From Capillidium heterosporum (Eukaryota; Entomophthoromycota; Entomophthoromycetes; Entomophthorales; Capillidiaceae): a DNA stretch of 64,000 bases. The notes under the pieces were generated by a model. That model did not search any database and was not told the origin of the DNA. It worked only from the letters and a program-made list of their open reading frames with translations. How positions within the stretch are numbered: the stretch's first letter is position 1; each line of letters starts with the position of its first letter. The translations under genes and the position numbers were made by a program. Shown here piece after piece: positions 34,200 to 44,573 of this stretch. The DNA is taken from assembly GCA_016630905.1 (NCBI GenBank), contig WBMQ01000008.1:558001-622000 (forward strand). Reading direction: 5' to 3'.

Positions 34200-35009
34200 T
34201 TTTTTTAAAGCCAAGATGTTTATTTAGAATAAATCATAAGGTGAGGAATAAATATGTTCTAGATGCTTCTTAAAGCGCCTAGAGGTTGAAATGAGAAGGT
34301 GGGGGACAGATCTTCCCAAATAATATTTTCGTTCCCAGGGAACAAGAAAAGGCTGCCAGGTAACAATGGATCAAGGTCTGGCCAGGATGCGATTTCTTCT
34401 GCAAGTCTACCTTTCGTATATTGGGTACTAACGCCTCTCAAGTGATTTGAAACAGACAAAGAATATTGGAAGCGGTCCCAGCTGAAAGAAGCAGCAGAGT
34501 CATTCCGAAGCTTATTACAAAGATTCAAAATCCACAGTTTGTGGATAGACATAAGTGTGCCTGTAAAAATGGCTGGATTGAGAGATTTTGGTACCCAGGG
34601 CGTCCACGATATCTCATTAAAGAACCATGAAAAGTTAGCACAGCCAGTGATTTGGGACTGTGTCGAGAGGAGGATTGCCCACCCCCATAGCTTGTTGGGA
34701 ATTGTACATTCAAAGTATCTGTGAATTAGTGAGTCTATTGGGGCTGAGCACCAAATACACTTTTTGAACTTGCTTTCTGGGTCGGTGATGCGGTCTCCTG
34801 ACCAAAATGCTCCCTGAAGTAGTTTCCAGAGTAGGACTTTGCAGGCTGATGCCCACAATTTATGATCGACCATCTTCCATACACTAGTAGTTATTGCCGG
34901 GCTGATGTCGATCGAGAAGTTTTTAGGGGGTCTGACCTTGCTTGGGATATAAGGCTTGGGTTCAAATTCATTTCTAAGCTCTTCTGTATCTGGCCATCTC
35001 ATGCTGGCC
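34200..35009 (-). mobile_element. 5'-truncated LINE (non-LTR retrotransposon)
   Basis: An ~810-bp insertion in minus orientation. It has the marks of target-primed reverse transcription: 13-15 bp identical flanks, a 3' poly(A) (T9 on the plus strand at 34198-34206), an AATAAA signal on the minus strand at 34219-34224 just before the tail, and 5' truncation leaving only the end of the reverse-transcriptase ORF. The flanks are identical and the remaining frame is intact, so the insertion is young. Full-length copies must exist elsewhere in the genome. The family is LINE with a zf-RVT C-terminus; the clade (for example Tad1) cannot be fixed from this fragment. Confidence 0.85.
34259..35002 (-). 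pseudogene. C-terminal fragment of LINE reverse transcriptase (zf-RVT)
   Basis: 247 codons open from a fortuitous ATG at the truncation point. The zf-RVT module is clear: VDHKLWASACKVLLWKLLQG, then FKKCIWCSAPIDSLIHRYFE with CxxC and the His, then C-x5-LWGWA. This module normally follows the reverse transcriptase domain; the catalytic FADD part is absent. The fragment cannot move on its own and probably has no function. Confidence 0.85.
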
Positions 35010-35024
35010 TAAATTGGAAAGATT
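35010..35024. repeat. Target-site duplication, right copy
   Basis: TAAATTGGAAAGATT, matching 34185-34199. Confidence 0.85.
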
Positions 35025-35476
35025 GAAGTACAATTCTAATTTAACTAGCTTGGTTGTAGTGTATTCCACTGTACTCATATTAGATTATGTTCCGACATTA
35101 GCCTGGGATAGCAGTGGCTCTACTGTGTTTATAAAATACTTTGCCTATTTTCCAACGATGATATCATCCACCTTACAAATTTTGTAAAAGCAATGAAAAG
35201 TATTTAGCTACTTACCACTACCACCATACTTATTAGTCTGTCCAGCTAGACCGATACCAGTACCACAACCTATCGATGTCGAGACGGTAGGAATCGCTCA
35301 ACAATTGGATAAAATTAACCCTAAAGGAATTGGTGCACTCGTTGCAGCTGCTGGCAAGATCCTTCGTAAACTAAATAAAGCTGTTGAGTCTCAGACAATC
35401 GATAATGTGATTGGCGTTGTAGAATATTAAACGCCTATTCGGTTAAATAAACTTGAATATACCCACTTCTTACATA

Positions 35477-36128
35477 TAGGCTGGTTGACTTTGCTGAGTG
35501 TTTTTCCATTAGCTTGGGCTTCTAGTGGATATGTCATATATAGTCGTATTTTAGGCTGGCTAATGTAGACAGGATGGTTCCTTTGCAGTTAATAAATGCT
35601 TAAGCTCAGTTTCTGCAAAACCATCAGCTAAGAATCCGAAATATTCAATCAACCCAACTCAAACCCAAATCCACAATCCAAGAAATCCAAAAGAAAACCT
35701 CAAAAGCAACTCTTTCCTTCTATACAAGGGCTTTAATGTATATGCTGTAGCTCAGGAGAAGGTCTTAACTTGGCAGTATATAAGCAGGCTCTTTTTAATG
35801 AAAGGAGAATCCATGTCCCAGTTGTAGTGATCACCACAACAGTTAGGCTCAATCAATCTATAGGACGGCAATCGGAGAATCCGAAATCAAGTCTGAGCAA
35901 AGACTATATCCATAACGAGAAATCAATCCCAAGTAAACTAAGTGAACTAGCGGCTGATTGGGATAATGAGTAATGGGTGGATGGTGATTTAAAGCATAGG
36001 AAAAGGATAGGTGGGGGATAAAATACATAACCTGAAGCATATTGCTTGGATAGTAGCACGAATATGGACTATTTATAAAGGATTTTAAATAATCTAATGT
36101 CCAATATATGACTTAGTCAGAGAGCTAA
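35477..36128 (+). repeat. Dispersed repeat, copy A
   Basis: One of three near-identical copies of a ~650-700 bp element (others at 53632-54346, inverted, and 59895-60560). It starts near TAGGCTGGTTGACTTTGCTG and ends near GACTTAGTCAGAGAGCTAA. It carries an imperfect 20-bp palindrome centred on TGATCA (35822-35841), a 60-codon minus-strand ORF at 35858-36040 kept in all copies, a 67-codon plus-strand ORF at 35770-35973 kept only here, and a stretch TAGCTCAGGAG near 35748 that fits a Pol III A box. No terminal repeats or sure target duplication were found. This copy lacks the last ~20 bp (GTTGATGGTTAGTAAA) of the other two. Confidence 0.85.
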
Positions 36129-37513
36129 ATTGCCAATTTCTAATATAAATCCTTACATACCAACTTAAAACTTACTAATCATTGATTCTCCGCTTGACTG
36201 CAGGTTGGGTACTTAGCTCTAATCCTTTGGAAGCTTTGTTGACGCCTAGATCTACAGACTGTAATGTTAAATCGTTGGAACCAACTTTGAAGGGATGGAG
36301 ATAAATGTAGCTGGAAATCGCTAAAGTATCTAACTCTGTTAAAATTTAATCATCTTTGATTTGGTACTTTGGAATTAGATTAGCCTTATTTTCGCACTCT
36401 TGCCCTCGATTGAGAGTTGAAATTCAGCTTTTAAAGTGATAAGCTATATCCAAAAATATGACAAGAAAGGCTTGTAGTACATTCTAATGATGAATATTAC
36501 AATAAAATATAAATATAAAGTTTGCTATAATCATTTTAGTACTTATAATGTGTGAATTCGAGCCAAAATTTGCGAATCTGCAAATATTTCGGACTATTTA
36601 CCATAGTGGCTATATTTCAATTTTTATCAAAATTTCAATTGTGAACTTTTCTGAAATTCATTCCAAGTGCCAGGCAAGTTTATATTTGGACGGAATAAGT
36701 AATGGACTACTGAAAGCAACTATGTCATTACAGTTTTAGCTGCAATATTAATTCTAACGAACTGCAGGGATACTACTAATCAAAAACTTGTTTGGAATGT
36801 ATTATACATAAATTAAATCCAAATATTTGCTAAATAGAGTTTAAATATTGATAAATGTAGTTACTAGCACTGGTATTGACCATCCTATAGATAAATTGCA
36901 CAAATAATTGATTGGAGTGGATAATATTGCTCCAAGCTCAAGCTAGAACACAGTCCAAAACTTTTTCATCTCAGGCTTGGAAGCCTTGGAAATCTATGCC
37001 AAAGGAGGCACATACACACTATTCTAATAGAACCAAAAGACAGAGGCTGTTTATTTGAAAGATTTTACCAAATCTCTATATCGGCAAAAGCTCGGTTTGA
37101 ACTTTGGTGAAATGAGGCAACTAAAGCTTTGATTTCCAGCCTTACATGTATCATTAGGATTCAGCTCCAGTACATCCTGTCTAGCTTTGCTGATATCACA
37201 GTATAAATTTCGGGTTACTGAATTGGAAGCTTCGGTGACAATAGGTATCTATTATTTAAAAACTGCTCAGTATGTCTAAAAACTTGATTTTAAGTTCAAA
37301 AGTGAAGGTAGGCGAGTTATTACATAATGTAAAGTTATAATAAAAAGCTGTTTAGATACTAACAATGGCAATGCAGAATAAAAATATAAATCTCTATATT
37401 TATTTATAAAAAACTTGATAAATGGCTGCAATCTAAGCAAGCTACATCTCCACCTATGCCTATCCAAAGAATGAGAATTACAAGTTGACATCAAAAATTC
37501 CATCGACTTAAAA
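36129..37513. other. Intergenic region
   Basis: 1.4 kb between the repeat and the PWP2 stop. A 63-codon ORF at 36548-36739 is not convincing. No RNA gene seen. Confidence 0.45.
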
Positions 37514-40513
37514 TTATAGGCTGGCGGTGCCATCCTCACTATCTTCCTCTTTCATGGCATCATTGTTGTCGTTGGAAACTTCGGCGTCCTCTTCTTCATC
37601 CTCATCTTGCATCTCATCCCTAAGTGTATCTTCATCATCATCCTTCATATCACCATCGGCATCATTGATCTTAGCAGCATCGATGAGGTACTTGATGAGG
37701 TACACGTTTCCAGTTACCAGCTCGGTCAACTCCCTACCCAGCTTACCAAGTACCCGCTGGATGGTTCGCAGCATAGGGTCAACGGTGCCGCGGTTGGCTT
37801 TGAGGTAGGCTGAATGCTGGTTCAAGATGGAGTTGACCCAGATGTCAAAAAACTCTAGGTGGCGTACAGACGTTGTACAGTAGGCTGAGAGTAACTGGAG
37901 TAGAGGTATCAAGTAACTGGTTCGAATCTGACCTACCAGCAATGGGATATCGTTGGGTGGAACCGATTCTAGGACGCGGACCGAAAGCTTGAACTCATTG
38001 AGGCGTAGTGCCATTGTCAGCGCTTCCAAGTACTTTGCTTCCTGCACCATCTTCAAGATAGATTCGGGAGTGACATCAAGGTCCAACTCGAAAGGATCAA
38101 ACAGATAATTGTCGTCCAAAGAGTAGATGAGAAGACCTTCGGTGGAAGCGGCAGCCCAAGCGCGACCGTCGCCCGAGAATTGTACTGCCTTTGTGACAAC
38201 TTCAGGTCGGTGTCTACGTTTGCCCATGTCACCCTGGTTGACACCTGGTAACGAATCTTTGTTGAAGTTACGACCTGACTCTTCCTCCTCATCATCATCG
38301 ACATCGGAGAGTATGACACCGGCTTCGGTTACATTCTTGGAGCTTTTGATGAGGTCGATACCGTCCAAGGACCGATTGTTAGATACTACAAACTTACGTA
38401 CAAGAACCGACGACTTACAGTTGTATAGGCACACGAACTTGGAGTTACTTCCAGCTAACAGATGGGTTCCGTCGTCAGTGTAGCTAAGGGAGGTAAAAGC
38501 TTTGTTCTGATTTAGAGTCTTGGCCGAAACTTTATCGCCAGTCCGACGTCCGGCCTGTATATCAGTGCGACCTTCGATCGTACCCACTTGCTTGGCCTCG
38601 GTGGGATCCCACAAAGTGATGTTGCCATCGAGGGAGGCTACTGCAATCTGCTTCCCGTCAGGTCGGTAAGTGACGGCTAGGACGTCAGAGTCAATCTTGA
38701 GGACTTCGCAATGCTGAGAACGGCTGAAGGGGTCCCAGATGCGCACGGTACCATCCCAGGAACCACTTACTACTAAATTACAATCGGGCGCAAAAGTTAT
38801 TGAGGAGATGGGGCCAGTATGTCCTGCTAAAACGTCCAGCAGCTTACCGGTTTGTAGTGCCCACACGTAGATCTCGAATTTATCCTTAGTACCAGCAACT
38901 ACGACGTCACCCATGGGATCAGCTGCCATACACGATAGCTGAACTGGTTCGGGAGTGGTCAAAGTGGAGAAGTTGCGGTAACGTAGTAGATCATAAGCCC
39001 GTACCGTGCCATCGAGGGAGGCTGATAAAACTACTTGGCCCCGTTTCGTGAACTGGACCTGGGATATGGAGGCTGAGTGATCCTCGAAAGTGACGAAGCT
39101 GAATCCTGAGCTGGCGTCCCACAGCTTGACCTTGCCGTCCATACCACCAGTAACCAAGGTTGACCCAGTCGTACTGAAGGCCATGGCGTTGATGTCAAAG
39201 TGATGACCCTGCTGCTTGAGTATGAAGGACTCAGACTGCCACTCCCATACTAGCAACTGTCCTAACTGACTCAACCCCATGCCCAACCACTCACCCGAGT
39301 TATTGGCAATTACCGTATCTACTTTCGATTGGGATACGCTTAAGGTGTGCAAGTTGATGAAATCGGGTAGCTCCCAGATTCCAAAGGTGCCGATAGAGAA
39401 CCCTATCATCAAAAGGTTGGATTTGGGAAGGAAATTGACGGAGGAGACCTTTGCCTTCTTCTGCTCAAAGTAGTTACGACTTACGACCAACCACTCAGCC
39501 TTATCTAACCGCTCTACCTTGAAATTCTCCTCCATCTCCTCATCTTCCTCCCCTTGAGCGTTTAACTTTGACCTTAGTGTCGTATACTGCCAATCTAAGC
39601 ACTGACCATCCTTACTCACAGTGTAAATCTAAACGTATAGTTTAGAACCATTTAAATGTGATAAAAATGTACATGTTGCATATCAGCCGAAAAGAACCCA
39701 CCCATTACAGTATCTCTGTGACCAGAAAGGGTCACCGTTGTAGCATCTTCATCCTTCTCAAACAGAGGGTTGATCTTACAAGTTAAATCTGCAGATGAGG
39801 ATAAAAGATATCTAAAATAGTTTGATTACTATAATATATAGAAAGTAAGCTTTACCGACTGTCAGGGGACCAGTTGATACAGGTGACATTATCGAAATGT
39901 TGGTTGAAGCTATATACCTTGACGAAAGGGGTAGTCTCTCTTCTTAAACTGGGAGTCTTCCAAACTTGGACCACCTTATCTACAGCAAAGGCAAAGTACC
40001 TTTTAAAATATCAATTATCCTGGTTCAAAATAGTTGGGTAGTTACTTGCCACAGGGGGAGAACTTCAAGTCTCTGACTTTGCCACCAAAGTTGAACTTGT
40101 GCAGGATGAATTTGCGGCTCAAATTTATAAGCAGACCTTGTCCAACTATTCAAAACGAAACAAGTTACTAAATCTGTGAAAATAATTTAAAGGATTACCT
40201 TGATCGGCTGTAAACAACAAGCTTCCATTGGGGCTCAACTCTAACCGAACTATGTCGAATGTAGTTTCAATAGGCAGGGTTATAGATTTGTTACTACAAA
40301 TAAACAGATGTTGGCATAATATTTTTTAAAAAAATTACTTTGTCAAGTCGAACAGAGTTATTCGGTTACCAACTGGGGATATCAAGGTGTTTCCATCCTT
40401 AGTAAACAACAGATTTCCTCGCTTGTAGACGGTACCGCACAAGTTGGAAAACTTTTTATTGGAAAGTAAATATGCTGATGGATAACTAAACTTACTTTAA
40501 AATCGGATTTCAT
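37514..40513 (-). CDS. PWP2: Pwp2, U3 snoRNP WD40 protein
   Basis: Pwp2/Utp1 is a scaffold of the UTP-B complex in the small-subunit processome in the nucleolus. Seven exons (40513-40496, 40451-40339, 40293-40199, 40145-40046, 39999-39856, 39811-39673, 39628-37514) with introns of 44, 45, 53, 46, 44 and 44 nt give exactly 907 residues (923 in yeast). The start MKSDFKFSNLCGTVYKRGNL and GNTLISPVGNRITLFDL are diagnostic. WD40 repeats follow, each with GH...D...W(D/K)-type ends (LAGHTGPISSITFAPDCNL, SGSWDGTVRIWDP), forming the two beta-propellers; a helical Utp12-like C-terminal domain follows, and the tail is very acidic (DADGDMKDDDEDTL). The first exon codes only six residues. No frame errors. 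Confidence 0.97.
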
Positions 40514-41179
40514 CTTTCAAAAACTCTTTTATACTCTATCTAAAATTAAGTCGTATAGTTTCTATATGGTATTGTCAATCAAAATCTCTATATTGGTATT
40601 TTAAGATGTCGAGGTTTGGCCGTATTCCGCTTTGGTAGTGTTGAGCTTTTCTTGGGGAATAAGAAGTTGAATTTTGAACTCAAGCAAAAGTTTTGAAATG
40701 AATCTAAAAGCTGGATTCTTGACCATGTATATGATGGCACACTATTCAAATTGGAATTGGTAGCCTAATAAAAAGTGGAATTGCATCTACTACAATAAAC
40801 TTTATGACAGAAAATATATCAAGCCTAACTAGTTGTAATATACCAATCAACCCTTTTACATTTTAGACCACGCTATGAGTCGAAGATATTTCATAGTTAG
40901 GATATTCTTAAAAGATACGAAATTAGTTAGTTTTCAGAATATGGAAATGTAAATTGAATGATATATACACCTTCATAGAAGGTAAGGTTGTAGAAAGGAA
41001 ACAATAAATTGATATATCCAAAATAGATTGCTATTTCAACAGGTATTATATAAAATGGTTTAAAGAACACTAAAAATATATACCAACTTGAAACTAATAA
41101 GCCAACTAGTATAAATTTAATATTAAGGTAACAGATAAGGTGTATAGAAAGCTCAAACCAAATTAAAACAATAGCCTCA
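40514..41179. other. PWP2 upstream region and RRM gene 3' side
   Basis: AT-rich. An AGCAAAA at 40683-40689 repeats the core of the promoter inverted repeats. A 110-codon minus-strand ORF at 40927-41259 is Ile/Phe/Tyr-rich, overlaps the RRM gene end and is a shadow. Confidence 0.4.
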
Positions 41180-43007
41180 TTAAGGGTGAGGGTGACGTTG
41201 GTAGGGATGGTAGGCACTTCGGTTCTGCCAGTTGTTGGTACGTAGTGCACCAGGTCCATTCGGCTTGCTCTTGTTCTTCAAACTAGGATCTTGTCGTATG
41301 AACCCCTGAGTCCCTTCTCTACCACCGTAAGGTTGGACAGGGTAAGGTATCTGGTAGTCAGAGGGGATGGGGTTGTAACTGGAAGGACCAGCTGGGTTGT
41401 AGATGTCGGAGGATGGATTATAGTGGATGGGGAGCCCGGGCTGTCCATCAATTAGCTGGTAGGGGTGATTGCTGTAAGGCACCTCATTGTGATAGGAAAG
41501 GTTGGTACCGTAGCGTGAATTCGAGTATTGGGGATTTTGTGATGTGGGGACGTAGCTGTCGTAGTACTGGCGACCATAAGTTGGATCATAATCGTAGCTA
41601 GTGTTAGGACGTCCTAGTTCGTACGGATATCTGTAGTTGGGGCGGCTTCCAGTAGCGTAGTTGGAAGTCGAGTTATTTTTAGGTTGGGCGATCTTGACAT
41701 CGATCTAAAACATAAGTTAGACAAGTTACGCTGGAAATGTAGTTACTTGTTTTCCCTCCAACACCAACGTCTTCTCGGCGAGGACGGCATCGACCGACTT
41801 GGGGTCTTCGAAGGTGATGAACCCAAAGCCCCTAGGATGCCCAGTAACCTTATCGCACTTTAGTGAAGTTTCGCTAACCTTTCCAAACCTCTGGAAGAAG
41901 TTGGTCAGCTCCTCCTCCGATACCACTTGAGGAATCCCACCCACAAACACCTTGCAAGGTTTTTCGTTTACCGTGCTCCTCGACTCCTTGGGATGGGCTT
42001 GCTTGGCTTCGATCTTTGTATAGTTAGCAAAAAAGTACTAGAAGTTGAATTTTACTGTTTTGTTGTCGACCTGATGGGTAACTTGCAGTGCCGCTTCGAC
42101 CGACTTTCGATCGGTGAATTGTACGAATCCAAATCCTCGTGACCGACCGGTGAGTGGGTTGCGCATGATGACGACGTGACTCACCTTTCCAAAGTTGGAG
42201 AAGTGGTCACGGAGCATGACTGGAGAGGTTAAGTAGATAATCTTTAAAACTAAAGTGTACTTTCGGTAGTGTTCCAACCCAATCCACCAACAAACAATTT
42301 GCTTCAGTATATTTAGCAAAAGAGAAGTCAATTTAAAATTACTTTTCGTCATTATTGAGGAACTTATCTTCAGCTCGATTACTTTGATGATCTGGGTTGT
42401 AATGAAGTGAAGTCTCTTCTCTGTTACTAGTAGAGTCGCGTGTGGAAACTATACTTTCTAGTAAGTATACTTTCTTGTATTTATAAAGTGTAGTACCTGT
42501 ATTCTTGTTATTTAAACTTTCTCCTCGTTCTTCGAAACCAGCCATTTCATGGAATTCGGAGACAGATGAGCGATCTGTACCAAGCCTGGCACGAGGAGCT
42601 TCGTTATTTAGATCTAATGTATCCCCCTTCAATTTAACTCTGTCTTCTTGGTTATTAAGGTCAGGAGAACGAGCAACATCAAGCCTGTTAGCTTGAGCTT
42701 CGTTATCTATTCTTATTTCCCCCTCCTCAAGCTCTATAAAATCATCATGGCTATAAGGGACATATAAGCGATCTGCACCAAGCGTAGGTGAATATGGAAT
42801 TTCGATATTTAAATTGGATTCTCTCTCGTCTAATTCATTTTTCTCTTGGTTGCTGAACTCCGGTGAGCGAATTGCGTCAGACGTAGGAGAGCATGAAGTT
42901 TTGTTTAAATTCAATTCCCCATCTTCCAAATTCACTTGGCTATCTTGGTTATTGAATTCCGGCGAATGGTCTGCACTAAACTTGGGTGAGAAAGATTTAT
43001 CAGACAT
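41180..43007 (-). CDS. Two-RRM RNA-binding protein (Hrp1/Musashi type)
   Basis: Five exons (43007-42343, 42301-42261, 42219-42056, 42013-41747, 41704-41180; introns 41-42 nt; exon 2 is only 41 nt) give exactly 553 residues. Residues 1-~140 hold about four degenerate copies of a ~36-residue acidic unit (SPEFNNQ, then LEDGELNLN, then SPTLGADR). RRM1 (~223-297) has KLFVGGLGWNTTE and RGFGFVQF; RRM2 (~308-385) has KVFVGGIPQVVSEEELTNFF and RGFGFITF, the RNP2/RNP1 pairs of Hrp1, Musashi and hnRNP A/D proteins. The tail is Tyr/Pro/Asn/Gln-rich. Likely role: mRNA 3'-end processing or transport. Start taken at ATG 43007 (MSDKSFSP); an upstream in-frame ATG-like start at 43031 cannot be excluded. Confidence 0.9.
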
Positions 43008-43805
43008 GGTAGATAAATGGTAAGTAAACAATGGAAAATATAAAGGGTATCTATTTCTATTTCAAGTTGCTCAGGTAAACTATAAACAACAAGGATATAT
43101 ACGTATTAAATTCTAAATATATACGAGTAAATTAATATCTAAATATCATTTTAAATTATAAGCTTACACTATTGACTTAATTTAAGAGTTCCAGTGTCGA
43201 AGAAAAAGTTGTAACTGACGTCGATGTAATTTAAACTAATTCTAGATTTAAGGTAAAAGTTAAGCTAAAGTTTAATAAATTTCAAAATATCGATATAAAG
43301 CCTCTTGGATTCTTACCTGTCAATCTGCCTGGTCCTTAAAGAACTGCTTGTTTCCTTTGTAAGTCTCTGGACCGGATTTGTTTATGAAGAGATCAAAGCA
43401 AAAATCTTGCCACTTGTACCATATTCCTAATTTCGCTGAATATGATGTCCTATAGATATGGACTATTATAAAGTTTTATTGGCTATGATTGATTTATCAA
43501 TAAAAGGCTAAATTCCGAAACTAAGGGATACTGTGCCCACTCATCATTATAAGCTAAAAACATGCCTGCTTAAACTTGAAAATAGTGCCATTTTAAGCAC
43601 AATGGTGCACTATATTTCAAACATATTTTAAGATAAGGTGCAATTACACTACTTTCAAAGCATATATATGGTTACAAAGATGCTCTGATAGATGAAAGAA
43701 TAAACTACTTGCAGCTTAATATATTAATTACTAGAGTACCAGAAATAGAAACTTATACCAATAAGAAATCATATTAGGTAAGTACTTTAATAACGATCAG
43801 AAGAA
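43008..43805. other. Intergenic region
   Basis: 0.8 kb of AT-rich sequence between two minus-strand genes. Nothing supported. Confidence 0.5.
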
Positions 43806-44504
43806 TTACATAAGTGGAGTTTTAGTATGGCGATGTACTATGTAACCCAGAGTTAGTAAAAAGGTAGCGGTATCAGCCCCGTAATGTAGGTTGACGAACT
43901 GTAGCGAACCAACCTTGGTATGTAGATTACGCTTCTTGAACACTGCCAGTAGCATTTCTGGGTCGGTAGTATTTGGCTCCGATTCTGAGAACAGCAGCCA
44001 GTCCGAGTTAATGAGCATGGGACGCCAGCTGTAGACGCTGCTGTTGATACGGAACCGGTAGCTAGTCTGACATACGCTTGGGAACAACAGCTCAGATTCC
44101 TGGTCGAAATGGGTAGCTTTAACGGCTCCGTTGTGGCTTTCGATTGTACTTAGGAACTGGACTGCTGTCGGTTCAAGTTTAATACGATACGTTTCATTCA
44201 AAAATTTGGGGCACTGTAAAACCATCAACCGACGGCCCTTATCCTTCGTCGTCAAATTGGCACCTCCTTCCGAAAATGTGATACGGAAAAGGCATTTCTT
44301 GTCGCCATCTTTGACCTTCCAGTTGCTACTGAATAAGCTCTCGTAGTTGATGTGGAATTCGCTACCTCGAAATTTAATTGCAGCGTCGTCGAACTGGGTC
44401 AGTGGTATGAATGTTGGGCTGACATCCTCAATGCCCTTGATAGATACTCTGTTGTTGACACCGGTGGTGTAGGATCGACTTCGTCCGTAGTTGGTAGCCA
44501 GCAT
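43806..44504 (-). CDS. Unknown protein, possibly tubby-C-like beta-barrel
   Basis: Single-exon ORF of 232 residues, intact, with a TATA box about 65 bp upstream. It is mostly beta-strand-like: IKFRGSEFHINYESLF, KKCLFRITFSEGGANL, RRLMVLQCPKF, then SYRFRINSSVYSWRPM, DWLLFSESEP, LLAVFKKRN, GSLQFVNLHYGAD and FLLTLGYIV. The order 'F-R-I-x-x-x-x-Y-x-W, then a strand, then A-x-F-K, then G-x-L, then a C-terminal hydrophobic helix' recalls fungal tubby-C/LURP-like domains (DUF6593 type), which is a weak inference. No TM, signal peptide or catalytic residues are evident. Confidence 0.6.
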   Translation of the reverse strand: MLATNYGRSRSYTTGVNNRVSIKGIEDVSPTFIPLTQFDDAAIKFRGSEFHINYESLFSSNWKVKDGDKKCLFRITFSEGGANLTTKDKGRRLMVLQCPKFLNETYRIKLEPTAVQFLSTIESHNGAVKATHFDQESELLFPSVCQTSYRFRINSSVYSWRPMLINSDWLLFSESEPNTTDPEMLLAVFKKRNLHTKVGSLQFVNLHYGADTATFLLTLGYIVHRHTKTPLM

Positions 44505-44565
44505 AGCGTTTAAAAAAAGGTTGGAGCTTGATTAGAAAAAAGGTTATATTTGTTGTAGAAACCAC

Positions 44566-44573
44566 TATTTATA
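44566..44573 (-). promoter_or_regulatory. TATA box of unknown beta-barrel gene
   Basis: TATAAATA on the minus strand, 62-69 bp upstream of the ATG at 44504. Confidence 0.45.

Larger units (their letters stand above)
34174..35430 (+). pseudogene. Small ORF split by the LINE, with an exon-like block downstream (tentative)
   Basis: If the LINE and one target-site copy are removed, an ATG at 34174 opens a frame of about 60 codons across the insertion point (starts MPQHKLERLK, then a hydrophobic stretch SLVVVYSTVLILDY, ending near 35205). Further right, after an AG at 35235-35236, a coding-like block (35237-35430, about 64 codons, with DVETVGIAQQLDKINP and GKILRKLNKAV) ends in TAA. The two cannot be spliced in phase with the sites seen, so that they belong to one gene is a guess. 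Without homologues this may be chance. Confidence 0.25.

Noticed and set aside
35477..36128. Dispersed repeat as a solo LTR
   Set aside because: No TG...CA ends, primer-binding site or target duplication could be found around any of the three copies, so LTR status is not supported.
36548..36739. 63-codon ORF on the plus strand
   Set aside because: Composition matches the AT-rich background; nothing supports it.
40927..41259. 110-codon minus-strand ORF
   Set aside because: It overlaps the end of the RRM gene in another frame and is made of AT-rich Ile/Phe/Tyr codons.
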